Shown: positions 1-7,425 of the stretch, piece by piece
Layout: each line of letters begins with the position of its first letter
Position numbering within the stretch: position 1 is the first letter of the stretch
The notes under the pieces: generated by a model
Databases searched by the model: none
What the model was told of the DNA's origin: nothing
The model's input: only the letters and a program-made list of their open reading frames with translations
Assembly: GCF_900155575.1 (NCBI RefSeq)
Contig: NZ_LT706966.1
Span: 818,377-863,800 of the forward strand
DNA length: 45,424 nucleotides
Direction of reading: 5' to 3'
DNA from: Actinotignum timonense
GTDB lineage: Bacteria; Actinomycetota; Actinomycetes; Actinomycetales; Actinomycetaceae
Translations under genes and position numbers: made by a program

Positions 1-2329
1 CGGGCAGCTTCTTCTTGACGACGCGGGCGGGCTTGCTCGGCGCCGTCGGTTCGGCCGGTGCGGTGCTCGGGGCCGCAGGTGCGGCTGTCGGCGCAACGGT
101 CGGTTCGGTGGTCGGAGCAGCTGTGGGCGCGGTCGGTGTAACGCTCGGTTCCGTGGGCGCTACCGTTGGGGCAGCAGTCGGATCAACAGTCGGGTCTGCC
201 GTCGGCTCGGTGGTCGGTTCCACCGTTGGATCAACAGTCGGTTCAACCGTGGGCTCCGGCGGGATCGGAGTTCCCGGGGTGAGCGTCGCAGCCTTCTGGG
301 TGAAGCTCACCTGCGCGTTGAGAACAGTGCTGCTCCCATCGGCAAAAGTCACCTTGATCGGCAGCTCGTGAGTTCCGGTGGCAGCGTCCTTCCCCATCGT
401 CACGGTGAGTGCGCCGTCGTTCGGATTAACCACAACATCCCAGCCCTTCGGCAGGGTCGCGCCGTCATTGAGCGCGTAAGCACCGTTCACGCTGAGCGCG
501 GGCGTGACCGCAGCGCCGTTCGCATCCGTGAAACTCGGGGCGGGCACGTTCACGGTGACCGGATCCAGATTCTCGCGCGCGGCGGAGGCCGGCTGGTAAG
601 CAGCGTTCACCGCGGTGACGGTGACCTGCGCCGTTGTGGACACAATATCTTCCACCCAGGTACCCGCGGCGTCCTGCGTTTTCACGGCGCGCTTGTAGGT
701 GACCGGGTAAACGCCGGGCGTGGCGGTATCCACCTGGGACGCGTCGATAATCACGCGGGTGGGAATGCCGGTACCATCCGGGGCATCGTAATTCGCGGTG
801 GAATAGGTGATGACCTGCTTCGCATCGGTGAGCGCCTGCGGATCGCGGTCGCTCGTGAGGGTGGCCAGGTCGAGGTTGCCCGCCTGCGCTGCCTGCTCCG
901 CGAGGCCGCGGATCGTGCTCAGCTGAGCGCGGGAATTGTAAGCACTGTGTTGCGGAATCGTGATATCGCTGGCCTCAATAACCTTGACCAGGCGCACATG
1001 TGCGTTGGAGAGCTCCGCGGCGAGCGGGGCATAAGCGCCTTCGTTCATCGCGATGGGATTGCCCTGGGCATCCACGAAACTGGGCTGCTGGGCGGACATC
1101 CCGTAGGTGTAGACCGGCATGATCTGGTCAGCGGTTGCCCCAACCGAGTAACCCTTATCGCGGATCGCATCCCGAATCGGCATGAGGTCAATCTGGTAGG
1201 AATTCACCGTGGCCGTTGAAATCTTCGAGATCATGCTCTCGTAGCCCTCGCATTGCGAGCGTAGCCCATTGGCGTAGGTGGCCTGGTACTGCAGGTTGAA
1301 ACCGTCAGCGAAGGGCACCTTCTTCTCGGCATTCACATCCCGGTGCTTCACCGCGGGCATGGCCTGCTGCACGGCGAGGGGAACCTGGGTGAAGGGGCCG
1401 GAGAGGTCGCTGTAATTAGCGGCATCGGATTTTTCTACCGCCACGAACTTACCGGTGGTGCCGTGCTGGCTGGCAGCAGCGCCGTTATCGGGCTGCGTGA
1501 GCGGAGTGAAACCGCGGAAGCGGATAATCCGCTTATACCCTTCGGCCTTCTTCGACATAGCTTCGCCATAGTCGGTTCCAGCCAGAACCAGCTTGTAGTT
1601 CTGCAGTGAAGCAACTGGTGTCAAGCCGGTAAACGTAGCCGGGTCTTGATTAAACTTGAGCGGAACGTCCACCGTGATCACATCATCCGGGCCGGTAGAA
1701 GCCGGGAGGATGCCACGGATCCACACCGTTGCCACGTTGCCCCAATCCGCATCGGTCATCATATCGAGGGTCTTTTGGGTGCCGTCCTTGAGGATGAGCC
1801 AGATGGTGACTTTGGAGGATACGCCGGAGGTGGTGATGAATTCTTTGAGCTTGGGGCCGTCGACGACGAAACCCGACGGTTCGGATTGACTGCCAGTGGT
1901 ATCGTACTCGGCATCGCCATCGCGCAACCCGACCTGGTAGTTGAATCCGTAGAGGGGAGAAGCGGTATTGTTACGCACTTGGATTCGTGCGGTGAGCTGG
2001 GTTGTTTGCGTGAGGTCAATGAGATTGTTCCGCATGCACTTTAAACGCTTGAGCGGATCCACGCGAGGGTCAACAGGCATCGGGAAATTATTCGAAACCG
2101 AGCCGTCGGCGGCGCGCAGTTGCATGCCTACGCTGAATTTTGCGTCTTTACCGTTCTTATCTTGCGGGGTGATGAGGCTGCCATCACCGACTGCCAGGCC
2201 CGAAACGATGGCCGGGCTGGGGTTATCCGCTGTGGGAACGTCCGCCACGGCGAGTGGGGCTACGATTCCGCATCCCAGGACCGTGAGGGCGGATAGTGTT
2301 CCGACAGCGAGCTTGCGCATCTTTGCCAT
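1..2329 (-). CDS. Secreted surface protein, Ig-like/Rib-like domains and Pro-Thr repeats (C-terminus cut)
   Basis: An open frame of 776 codons enters on the minus strand and runs off the left edge. The start ATG (2329-2327) has AGGA a few bases upstream. Residues 1-30 form a signal peptide (Lys/Arg start, hydrophobic stretch, Ala-Val-Ala before Asp); a Cys in the stretch (V-L-G-C) leaves a lipoprotein possible but less likely. The middle (about residues 60-500) matches nothing I recognise. About 500-690 look like two beta-sandwich domains of bacterial Ig or Rib type, with the TPGVYPVTYK pattern. From about 690 on come Pro-Thr-Val-Glu/Asp repeats, typical of a wall-spanning stalk, and then a Lys/Arg patch at the edge. 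An LPXTG anchor may lie outside the window. The role is probably adhesion or a surface structure; the ligand is unknown. Confidence 0.75.
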   Translation of the reverse strand, partial: MAKMRKLAVGTLSALTVLGCGIVAPLAVADVPTADNPSPAIVSGLAVGDGSLITPQDKNGKDAKFSVGMQLRAADGSVSNNFPMPVDPRVDPLKRLKCMRNNLIDLTQTTQLTARIQVRNNTASPLYGFNYQVGLRDGDAEYDTTGSQSEPSGFVVDGPKLKEFITTSGVSSKVTIWLILKDGTQKTLDMMTDADWGNVATVWIRGILPASTGPDDVITVDVPLKFNQDPATFTGLTPVASLQNYKLVLAGTDYGEAMSKKAEGYKRIIRFRGFTPLTQPDNGAAASQHGTTGKFVAVEKSDAANYSDLSGPFTQVPLAVQQAMPAVKHRDVNAEKKVPFADGFNLQYQATYANGLRSQCEGYESMISKISTATVNSYQIDLMPIRDAIRDKGYSVGATADQIMPVYTYGMSAQQPSFVDAQGNPIAMNEGAYAPLAAELSNAHVRLVKVIEASDITIPQHSAYNSRAQLSTIRGLAEQAAQAGNLDLATLTSDRDPQALTDAKQVITYSTANYDAPDGTGIPTRVIIDASQVDTATPGVYPVTYKRAVKTQDAAGTWVEDIVSTTAQVTVTAVNAAYQPASAARENLDPVTVNVPAPSFTDANGAAVTPALSVNGAYALNDGATLPKGWDVVVNPNDGALTVTMGKDAATGTHELPIKVTFADGSSTVLNAQVSFTQKAATLTPGTPIPPEPTVEPTVDPTVEPTTEPTADPTVDPTAAPTVAPTEPSVTPTAPTAAPTTEPTVAPTAAPAAPSTAPAEPTAPSKPARVVKKKLP

Positions 2330-2363
2330 GATGTCCTATCCAGAGTTGTGGTTACTTATGCTT

Positions 2364-2390
2364 CTAACCCTAAATGAAATTTAGTGTTAG
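2364..2390. promoter_or_regulatory. Imperfect palindrome upstream of the surface protein gene
   Basis: Arms of 12 bases (CTAACCCTAAAT and ATTTAGTGTTAG) pair at 11 of 12 positions around a GAA centre, 35 bases upstream of the surface protein start. On the minus strand a weak promoter (TTGTCC, 18 bases, TAACAC) would place the palindrome over the -10 box. It could be an operator or a hairpin in the leader. Confidence 0.4.
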
Positions 2391-2518
2391 CTAAAGCGAT
2401 CTTGATAGGACAATGTTCAAGTGGTGCGAGTTGGGTGGATGGTTGGCGCGGGGAGGGGCTGGGTAGGGCTGGGTGTGAATCGGCGGTGCTGTGCGAAAAG
2501 GAGGCGTGAGGCGGGTGT

Positions 2519-2529
2519 GCGTCGTCGTA
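2519..2529. repeat. Recurrent motif GCGTCGTCGTA / TACGACGACGC (first of about a dozen copies)
   Basis: Exact copies of the 11-mer, either strand: 2519, 5724, 30217, 33411, 34474, 39227, 44962 (start positions). Copies with A for the first T: 14383, 28942, 31564. Copies ending in G on the GCG strand: 40134, 41961. Near copies with CCG: 9246, 11067, 22026. See findings. Confidence 0.75.
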
Positions 2530-2632
2530 AAAAGGTATAAACTCAAATTATTGAGGTGACAAACTTCGCGCAAGGGTGCGGGGAAAGGGGTCTCCTCGGG
2601 TATCGCGGTAGTCGCGAGAAGGGTGCACGGTC

Positions 2633-3076
2633 ATGGGCGTTATTCGGGGCGTGACGGAAGAAGATATTCTCGCGTTTCTTCGCGAGCACGGCATTGAGGC
2701 GGGCGCGAACTACCTGGTGGTGCGCAAGTATAGAAGTTTCTTGGGCAGAATTGGCAAGCTCCTGGTGTCGAACCTGTGGAATGCAATCGACGCGGCGGTG
2801 ATCCGGGTGCTGGTGGTGACCGATGCCGAGTTTATTGTGATCAATCCGGAGGGGAAGTCGGGGCTGTCGAATATTTCGCGGGCGGACGGCGAGCGTTTCC
2901 GGCGGTACCCGTGGGAGAGCGTGATCGATTTTCATGTGGAGCGCAAAGCCACTACCGCGCTTATTAGCTGGACCGCGGAGGGTAAGGCGCAGACCTGGGA
3001 AGCGGATATTAACCATCCGGGAGTTTTCAGTTTCAACCCGGTCAATTTGCCGGCGTTCCTGAAGCATTCACGTTAG
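2633..3076 (+). CDS. Hypothetical 147-residue protein
   Basis: I do not recognise this protein. It has no signal peptide and no clear membrane span. The middle has alternating hydrophobic strands (V-I-R-V-L-V-V-T-D; E-F-I-V-I-N) and then Y-P-W-E-S-V-I-D-F-H-V-E. This resembles the beta-rich, PH-like small proteins of actinobacteria in which a substrate-independent 'positional' Trp follows a Pro. That is only a fold-level guess. The ATG at 2633 follows GAGAAGGG about 10 bases upstream. It stands alone: divergent from the surface protein gene and convergent with the tRNA-Arg gene. Codon use is like its neighbours, so it is probably a real, expressed gene. Confidence 0.65.
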   Translation: MGVIRGVTEEDILAFLREHGIEAGANYLVVRKYRSFLGRIGKLLVSNLWNAIDAAVIRVLVVTDAEFIVINPEGKSGLSNISRADGERFRRYPWESVIDFHVERKATTALISWTAEGKAQTWEADINHPGVFSFNPVNLPAFLKHSR

Positions 3077-3169
3077 GTTGGTTTTGCGGCCGGGCTTGGG
3101 GCTTCGGGCTTGAGCGCGGAAAAAGAAATTGCTCCCCACCGGGATTTGGGTCACCGAGGAGGAGCTTCG

Positions 3170-3242
3170 CGCGCTCGAAGGGATTCGAACCCCCGACCTT
3201 CTGATCCGTAGTCAGATGCTCTATCCACTGAGCTACGAGCGC
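3170..3242 (-). tRNA. tRNA-Arg (anticodon ACG)
   Basis: On the minus strand the sequence folds as a full cloverleaf: acceptor GCGCTCG/CGAGCGC, anticodon stem TCTGA/TCAGA with loop CTACGGA (anticodon ACG), T-loop TTCGAAT, discriminator G. CCA is not encoded. The T stem contains two G-U pairs. Confidence 0.95.
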
Positions 3243-3553
3243 ACAGTCACGAGGTGGCTACCACAAGCTCCTCAATAAAAAATTGAGGAGGCGAGCGATT
3301 AACCCGCCTCGTTTTGCGACAGATAAGAGTTTACCGCGTTCCCCGGCGAGAGCAAAATCTACAGGCCAGGTGCGTTATGTTTCACATCTGGCCTGGCTGG
3401 GTTGCGGTCAGTGCTGGGTAGTGGCGGCGGGTACGCTGCCTGGCTGCGCAAGCGTATTCAACGAGACATGGCCGGAAAGCTCTCGCGATCTTGCGCGGTC
3501 AATGCTACTGTATGTACAGAGTAATGTTGATTGCGCGTAGTGGGGTGGTTGTG
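3243..3553. other. Gap upstream of the antitoxin gene
   Basis: Apart from the palindrome at 3508-3519 I see no gene and no RNA here. Short open frames exist but have neither ribosome sites nor family resemblance. Confidence 0.5.
3508..3519. promoter_or_regulatory. Palindrome CTGTATGTACAG, likely antitoxin operator
   Basis: CTGTA-TG-TACAG is a perfect 5-base inverted repeat, 35 bases before the antitoxin start, followed by a TAATGT box that could be a -10. DinJ/RelB antitoxins repress their own promoters through such palindromes. It is too short to be a canonical LexA box. Confidence 0.45.
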
Positions 3554-3808
3554 GTGGCAAATGTATCTTTCCGGACGGATGATGAAACGAAGGCTCAGGC
3601 TGCGGAGTTATTCCGTGATCTCGGGTTGGATATGAGTACTGCCATCAATATGTTTTTGCGGCAGTCGATTGCCAGCAACGGCATTCCGTTCACGCCGCAT
3701 CGCGGGAACTCGGCCAGTGCCGTGGCGAGAGCTGAAGTTGAGTCCCGCACCGGCGCGTCGTTTAGTAGCGTCGCTGAGCTGATGGCGGATCTCAATGAGG
3801 CTGACTAG
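3554..3808 (+). CDS. DinJ/RelB-family antitoxin
   Basis: 84 residues. The N-terminus (A-N-V-S-F-R-T-D-D-E-T-K) is a ribbon-helix-helix strand that binds operator DNA. It is followed by A-x-x-L-F-R-D-L-G-L-D-M-S-T-A-I-N-M-F-L-R-Q, the hallmark of DinJ-type antitoxins, and I-P-F at about residue 46. The C-terminal half (V-A-E-L-M-A-D-L-N) is the usual toxin-wrapping tail. GTG at 3554 is chosen because family members start right before the A-N-V-S-F strand; GTG at 3551 is equivalent and the frame is open further up. The gene overlaps the toxin remnant by 14 bases, the usual arrangement. The antitoxin looks intact although its toxin does not. Confidence 0.85.
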   Translation: MANVSFRTDDETKAQAAELFRDLGLDMSTAINMFLRQSIASNGIPFTPHRGNSASAVARAEVESRTGASFSSVAELMADLNEAD

Positions 3809-3974
3809 CGTCTTCCGTACGAATCAGTTCAAGCGCGATGCCAAGGCGCTGTTCAAGAAACATTACGACGCCGCAAAGCTGGCGAAGGCTATCGAAGCGT
3901 TGATGAGGCAAGATCGCGATGAGCTGCGCACGCGGTATCGTGACCATGCACTGCAGGGAGGTTGGAAAGGCTGA
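3795..3974 (+). pseudogene. Truncated YafQ/RelE-type toxin
   Basis: The 59-residue product begins M-R-L-T-S-V-F-R-T-N-Q-F-K-R-D and ends Y-R-D-H-A-L-Q-G-G-W-K-G followed by TGA. Full-length YafQ-type mRNA interferases have about 90 residues and continue after this Trp-Lys-Gly with the strands that carry most of the catalytic residues (a second His, the Asp-Trp pair and the C-terminal His). These are absent. After the stop another frame reads L-K-C-V-H-L-P-L-L-F-G, which may be a remnant of the end of the toxin, so a deletion or frameshift is likely. The ATG lies inside the antitoxin gene. The product is very probably inactive as a nuclease. Confidence 0.7.
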
Positions 3975-4034
3975 AGTGTGTGCATCTCCCATTGCTTTTC
4001 GGCAGCTGTCCAAGTAGATTGACTAGTGATAGAC

Positions 4035-4079
4035 CCCCGGTCAGGCCTCTAGCTTTTAGCAATGCACAAATGACCGGGG
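4035..4079. terminator. Hairpin downstream of the toxin remnant
   Basis: CCCCGGTCA (4035-4043) and TGACCGGGG (4071-4079) pair perfectly over 9 bases around a 27-base loop, followed by CCTTTCT. It lies 60 bases after the toxin stop. The long loop makes it a weak terminator candidate. Confidence 0.35.
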
Positions 4080-4225
4080 CCTTTCTCTACAGGCAGGTTA
4101 AAGGCGCCTCGGAGAGTGGTGGAAACAAGACTTGGTGCGAATTGGATGTGTTCTCGCCGGAGAAGCCGGGGTTCGGCCCGCTAATTCACGTATTCCCCTC
4201 GAAATGAATCGCTGAAACCCTATCA

Positions 4226-4465
4226 TTAGGCCGCAAAACGGCGTAGTGCTCCCTGGCGGGTCATGCCGAGCGTGTCACCAATGGCTTGCCAAGTGCGCCC
4301 ATTTTTTCGGGCATGTGTGACTGCCTCATCAAGTGCGCGTTGTGCGATTTTGATCCGAATTTGTGCGGCAGCTATTTTTACTAGCTCTGGATCCGTGATA
4401 AGCCGTTCGGGATCAATGTCGGCGTCGCTTTCAATTTCGGCAAGTAGTTCGTCGTCCGTCCTCAT
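4226..4465 (-). CDS. Small helix-turn-helix protein, probable antitoxin
   Basis: 79 residues. The C-terminal half (R-T-W-Q-A-I-G-D-T-L-G-M-T-R-Q-G-A-L-R-R-F) is a short helix-turn-helix of the type found in many small actinobacterial proteins (Trp-x-x-Ile-Gly-x-x-Leu-Gly-x-x-x-Gln). The N-terminus is acidic (D-D-E-L-L-A-E-I-E-S-D-A-D). The gene follows the 72-residue gene at 4468-4686 with 2 bases between stop and start and has AAAGG about 9 bases before its ATG, so the two are co-translated. A DNA-binding partner downstream of a compact RelE/BrnT-like protein suggests a toxin-antitoxin pair in toxin-first order. I infer this from arrangement and shape, not from a confident family match. Confidence 0.6.
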   Translation of the reverse strand: MRTDDELLAEIESDADIDPERLITDPELVKIAAAQIRIKIAQRALDEAVTHARKNGRTWQAIGDTLGMTRQGALRRFAA

Positions 4466-4467
4466 TG

Positions 4468-4686
4468 TTATAAGCCTTTCCGATCAAGAAACTTTCTCCG
4501 AGCCTTCATCGCGTGAAAAATGTCCCCGTTGTCGTTTACTGCGACTTCAAGGAGTGTTCCGTCCCGACCGCCGCCGATGAATATGTCGTATCCATCACCT
4601 TCGTAAATGTACAGAGGGTTACGTATGGCATGTTCCATATCGTCGGGGGAAATGCCATGCCTGTAAGCGCTCTGCTTGATATGCAC
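4468..4686 (-). CDS. Small toxin-like protein (BrnT/RelE-like)
   Basis: 72 residues. Pattern: H-G-I-S-P-D-D-M-E-H-A-I-R-N-P, then strands Y-D-I-F-I-G-G-G-R-D-G-T-L-L-E-V-A-V-N and the end D-I-F-H-A-M-K-A-R-R-K-F-L. The closing His-Ala-Met-x-Ala-Arg-x-Lys-Phe motif and the strand order match small toxin-like proteins common in actinobacteria, related in outline to BrnT and RelE. The start is GTG at 4686 with only a weak ribosome site. It is the first gene of a two-gene unit with the helix-turn-helix gene. Whether it cuts RNA cannot be told from sequence. Confidence 0.6.
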   Translation of the reverse strand: MHIKQSAYRHGISPDDMEHAIRNPLYIYEGDGYDIFIGGGRDGTLLEVAVNDNGDIFHAMKARRKFLDRKGL

Positions 4687-4803
4687 AGCTCAATTCTAAG
4701 AACTGATCAAAAAGCATGTCAACAATTCGTACCAAGGTGGCACTTGAAATATTTGCCTTACATTGGGTTCCAATTTAGTATCGGATTGGGGACATTCCGT
4801 CCG

Positions 4804-4891
4804 CGGAGAGTAAGGGATTCGAACCCTTGGTGCGGGGTCGCCGCACAACGGTTTTCAAGACCGTCTCATTCGGCCGCTCTGACAACTCTCC
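4804..4891 (-). tRNA. tRNA-Ser (anticodon TGA)
   Basis: An 88-base class II tRNA on the minus strand: acceptor GGAGAGT/ACTCTCC, anticodon stem GACGG/CCGTT-type with loop containing TGA, a long variable arm (GTGCGGCGACCCCGCAC) typical of tRNA-Ser, T-loop TTCGAAT, discriminator G, no encoded CCA. Confidence 0.95.
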
Positions 4892-5013
4892 AAGCAGCGC
4901 CGCCCACGCAGGCTGCAAAAGGATAGTTTAGCGTAGTTTCGCGCGCTGCCACACCCGCCTGGAGTCTACATCGGAATGCGACAGCGCTGCGGTGCTATCT
5001 ATAGCGCCGCCAC

Positions 5014-5610
5014 CTACACCGCCGGTGCCGCCACCTTGAGCTCCGGCCCGAACGTGCCCGCGGTCCCAAAGTGCCCGACTAGTCCAAACTCACCCACCGG
5101 CGTGAACTCCGGCAGCAGGATGCGCTCCATGAGGTGCGCATCCATATCCGCCGAGTGGTTACCGGAATGGGTCATGCCGGTGTCCTCGAATCCTTGGCGA
5201 GCGTAGAAGCCTCGCAGCGGGCCCACGCAGTCCAGGCGCACCCGGTCGTAGTCGTAGGTGACGGCCAGCTGGGCCATTGCGGCCAGGATGGCCCTCCCGG
5301 CGCCCTTCGCCGCAGCGGCCGGATTGGCCATGAGGGTGTGCAGGTAGAGGGCGGGCATATCGTCGAACCAGATGAGCGGGTCGGAATGCAGGGCCCGCAC
5401 GGCGGCGGTGATGGTGCCATCGGCCGCGCGCAAAGCCCAGAATTCGCCGGCGTCTACCTGCTCGGCGATTTTCCACACCGGCAGCGAGCCGAGAGGCCAT
5501 TGGCTGTTGCCGGCGGCAGCCATAGTTTCTTCAATGGTGCGGCGGATGGTGGCGAGGGTGGGGATGTCCTCACGCGTGCACCGGGTTAGGCGAGTCAGTT
5601 GAGTGGTCAT
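5014..5610 (-). CDS. GNAT-family N-acetyltransferase
   Basis: 198 residues from the ATG at 5610, with GGAGG 12 bases upstream; an upstream TTG in the same frame is less likely. After a first strand (L-T-R-C-T-R-E-D-I-P-T-L-A-T-I-R) come a mid-section W-A-L-R-A-A-D-G-T-I-T-A-A-V-R-A and L-Y-L-H-T-L-M-A-N-P, then A-A-K-G-A-G-R-A-I-L-A-A-M-A. The last fits the acetyl-CoA pyrophosphate loop Q/R-x-x-G-x-G/A (motif A). Later V-R-L-D-C-V-G-P-L-R-G-F-Y-A-R-Q-G-F is motif B with the usual Tyr before Gly-Phe. The substrate is unknown. It is a single leftward gene behind tRNA-Ser. The C-terminal 35 residues (F-G-L-V-G-H-F-G-T-A-G-T-F-G) lie outside the normal fold. Confidence 0.85.
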   Translation of the reverse strand: MTTQLTRLTRCTREDIPTLATIRRTIEETMAAAGNSQWPLGSLPVWKIAEQVDAGEFWALRAADGTITAAVRALHSDPLIWFDDMPALYLHTLMANPAAAAKGAGRAILAAMAQLAVTYDYDRVRLDCVGPLRGFYARQGFEDTGMTHSGNHSADMDAHLMERILLPEFTPVGEFGLVGHFGTAGTFGPELKVAAPAV

Positions 5611-6089
5611 GAGAGTCGTCGTCCTCCGCAACTCGGTCCCACAGGGGAAATTCGGTCAGGAATTAGCCAGCGCTTGGTATGTATCAGGCAAACATGCGCT
5701 GCTGTTAGGTTGGGTTGGGGGTGGCGTCGTCGTACTGGACGAAACACCGGGGGTGTCACGCGGTCATGGGCCGCTGAACCTCAGCGTAAAACAAGAAAAG
5801 TCTTCAGTGCAAGCTCTAGTAACGGTCAAGAATCTGTATCGTTGCTGTACGCGAACAGCTCGAAACGCGGGTGGTACCTCCCGGCCTCGCTTGCTGCACA
5901 CAGGATTTTACACAGCGCGGCGGCCCTGTCAAAACGTGGTGTGCACCACCGGCACCTGCCTCCGTTTCAAGAAGGGCGACGACGCCGCGCCTCCCGCCCA
6001 CCAGCCCCGTTATTCCGCGGAAAAGTCCGTGGCAGCAGCCCGGCGCCGGGCCCGCGGCATTAAGTCTGACAACCACATAGGATGGTGCC
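5611..6089. other. Intergenic gap before the cytoplasmic sialidase-like gene
   Basis: No credible gene. The gap holds one copy of the recurrent 11-mer at 5724-5734, a string resembling a T-box core near 5868-5882 (see rejected items), a perfect GC palindrome GCCCGGCGCCGGGC at 6038-6051, and a NanR-like half-conserved site at 6062-6072. Confidence 0.5.
6062..6072. promoter_or_regulatory. NanR-like operator candidate
   Basis: AAGTCTGACAA matches the palindrome TTGTCTGACAA, found at the two other sialic acid promoters, at 9 of 11 positions. It sits 17 bases before the start codon of the sialidase-like gene, a position where a bound protein would block initiation. Confidence 0.5.
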
Positions 6090-7292
6090 ATGACTTCTCT
6101 ACATAAGGACCCGCACAATGATCGTGCGCAGGCCACCGCGCCCAGCGCTGGCGCCGCGGCTGGCCGTTCGGCCCGCGCGCTCGTCACCCGTACCACCGAC
6201 CGTGATTTCCGCATCCCGGCCGTGCTGCATCGGGATAACCAGCTGACCGTTTTCTTCGACGAACGCCCGCATCCGAGCGGGGATTTTGACTGGGAAAACC
6301 TGGGCGGGGCGATGGCCGCCGACCTGCCCAATCCCAACCGGATTTGCTATATCACCGCTGAGCTGCCCGCCGATGCGGGGGCGAATGCCGCGGACTCGGA
6401 AGCGCCTGCCGCGGGCACCCCGCTGCGCGCGCAAGACCTCGACTTTTCCGCGCCGCGCCCGGTTCCGGGAACGCCCGCGGTGTGCGGGGATCCCTGCGTG
6501 GCCGGTGCGCCGGTGCGCAGTGCTACGGGCGCGGATGCCGCAGCGCCAACCGCCGCCGGGAGCGATGCCGGGAACTCTGATGGGAACGACGCCGGCATTA
6601 CCCTGGCCTATGCCGCCTCCGAGGAAATTGGCTACTTCGGCTCGCGCTTTGACGGGCCGCGCCTGGAAGCTTGGATTGCCTGGGGGACCAGCCTCGACTC
6701 CCTGACCCATACCCGGGTGGACGACGAGCTCTATAGCGAGCTGCGCTGCGATGGCCTCTTCGCCACCTCCGGCTCCACCCCGCTGCTGGGCGATACCGCG
6801 CTCCTGCCGTATGTCACGAACCGCGGCGGGGAAGCCGTGATCTACGTGGTGCACGTGCGCGCGGGCCGGATTGTGGCGATTTCCGAACCGATCCGCCCGG
6901 TCGGCACCCCCGGCCTGGACGAAACTACCCTCGAGGTGAGCGGCAGTGAGGTCATCGCGAATATCCGCCTCCAGGGCCGCGGTGGGCGCGTGGTGGCGCG
7001 CTCGAGCGACGGCCTGAGCTGGTCCGCGCCGCAGCCCCTCAGCCTCCCCGATCCGGGATGCAATGCCAAGCTCATCACCTGCGGAGATGGCACCGTCCTC
7101 ATCCACCCGCATTCGGATACCGCCCGGGAGAACGGCGCTATTGTCGACGACGCCGGACGCCTGCTCCGCTCCCTGGGCCCGGGCGAATTCGGTTACTCCG
7201 ACGCGGTGTGGCTATCGGATAGCCTCGCCGTCGTTTTTGAACGCGAGAACTCGCTCTATCTCGACCTTATCCCGGGCCGTGAACTGCGCTAA
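6090..7292 (+). CDS. Cytoplasmic sialidase-fold (GH33-like) protein
   Basis: 400 residues with no signal peptide, anchor or carbohydrate-binding domain. It carries the sialidase signature: F-R-I-P with Arg41, F-F-D-E-R-P, and D78-L-P-N-P-N-R, matching the D-S-P-N-P-N-H catalytic Asp region of the large sialidase in this window. By the same alignment Glu282 and Arg293, then Arg346 (A-R-E-N-G) and Tyr369 (F-G-Y-S) match the remaining catalytic set (Arg triad, Glu-Tyr pair). One degenerate Asp-box (S-S-D-G-L-S-W) is seen. Residues 95-160 are an Ala/Gly/Pro-rich insert. The start ATG has AGGA 7 bases upstream. The gene converges on the secreted sialidase gene across a shared terminator. It may act on imported sialylated oligosaccharides, or be a non-hydrolytic relative; activity is inferred. 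Confidence 0.75.
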   Translation: MTSLHKDPHNDRAQATAPSAGAAAGRSARALVTRTTDRDFRIPAVLHRDNQLTVFFDERPHPSGDFDWENLGGAMAADLPNPNRICYITAELPADAGANAADSEAPAAGTPLRAQDLDFSAPRPVPGTPAVCGDPCVAGAPVRSATGADAAAPTAAGSDAGNSDGNDAGITLAYAASEEIGYFGSRFDGPRLEAWIAWGTSLDSLTHTRVDDELYSELRCDGLFATSGSTPLLGDTALLPYVTNRGGEAVIYVVHVRAGRIVAISEPIRPVGTPGLDETTLEVSGSEVIANIRLQGRGGRVVARSSDGLSWSAPQPLSLPDPGCNAKLITCGDGTVLIHPHSDTARENGAIVDDAGRLLRSLGPGEFGYSDAVWLSDSLAVVFERENSLYLDLIPGRELR

Positions 7293-7330
7293 CTAAGCCG
7301 GGAACGTACCCGCGCGGCACGCCACGCAAC

Positions 7331-7368
7331 GGGGCCGGGTGAGCTGGAAATCCAGCCCACCCGGCCCC
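7331..7368. terminator. Bidirectional terminator between convergent sialidase genes
   Basis: GGGGCCGGGTG-a-GCTGG pairs with CCAGC-c-CACCCGGCCCC around an AAAT loop, about 16 pairs, followed by GGTTTGT. It lies 39 bases after the rightward stop and 58 bases after the leftward one. Confidence 0.85.
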
Positions 7369-7425
7369 GGTTTGTATCTCGCTTCTCGCGCCGCGAGGTG
7401 CTTCTCGGCGCGAGGCGGGAAGCGC

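Larger units (their letters stand above)
2330..2632. other. Intergenic gap between divergent genes
   Basis: No credible gene. The gap holds the palindrome at 2364-2390, a possible promoter for the leftward surface protein gene, and one copy of the recurrent 11-mer GCGTCGTCGTA at 2519-2529. Confidence 0.6.

Noticed and set aside
1-2044. Plus-strand frames in the first 2 kb
   Set aside because: They lie opposite the surface protein gene; the Val-Gly-Ser repeats are the complement of its Pro-Thr repeats.
2380-2398. Possible DtxR/IdeR iron box
   Set aside because: Only about 11 of 19 positions match the consensus, and the downstream protein shows no iron or heme feature.
3508-3519. Possible LexA box
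   Set aside because: Only 12 bases of the pattern are present and no SOS gene follows; an antitoxin operator is the simpler reading.
5860-5890. A string like a T-box core (CGGGTGGTACC)
   Set aside because: The core continues TCCCGG instead of GCG, I find no stem I or specifier loop upstream, and the next gene is a sialidase-like protein rather than an aminoacyl-tRNA synthetase or amino acid gene.
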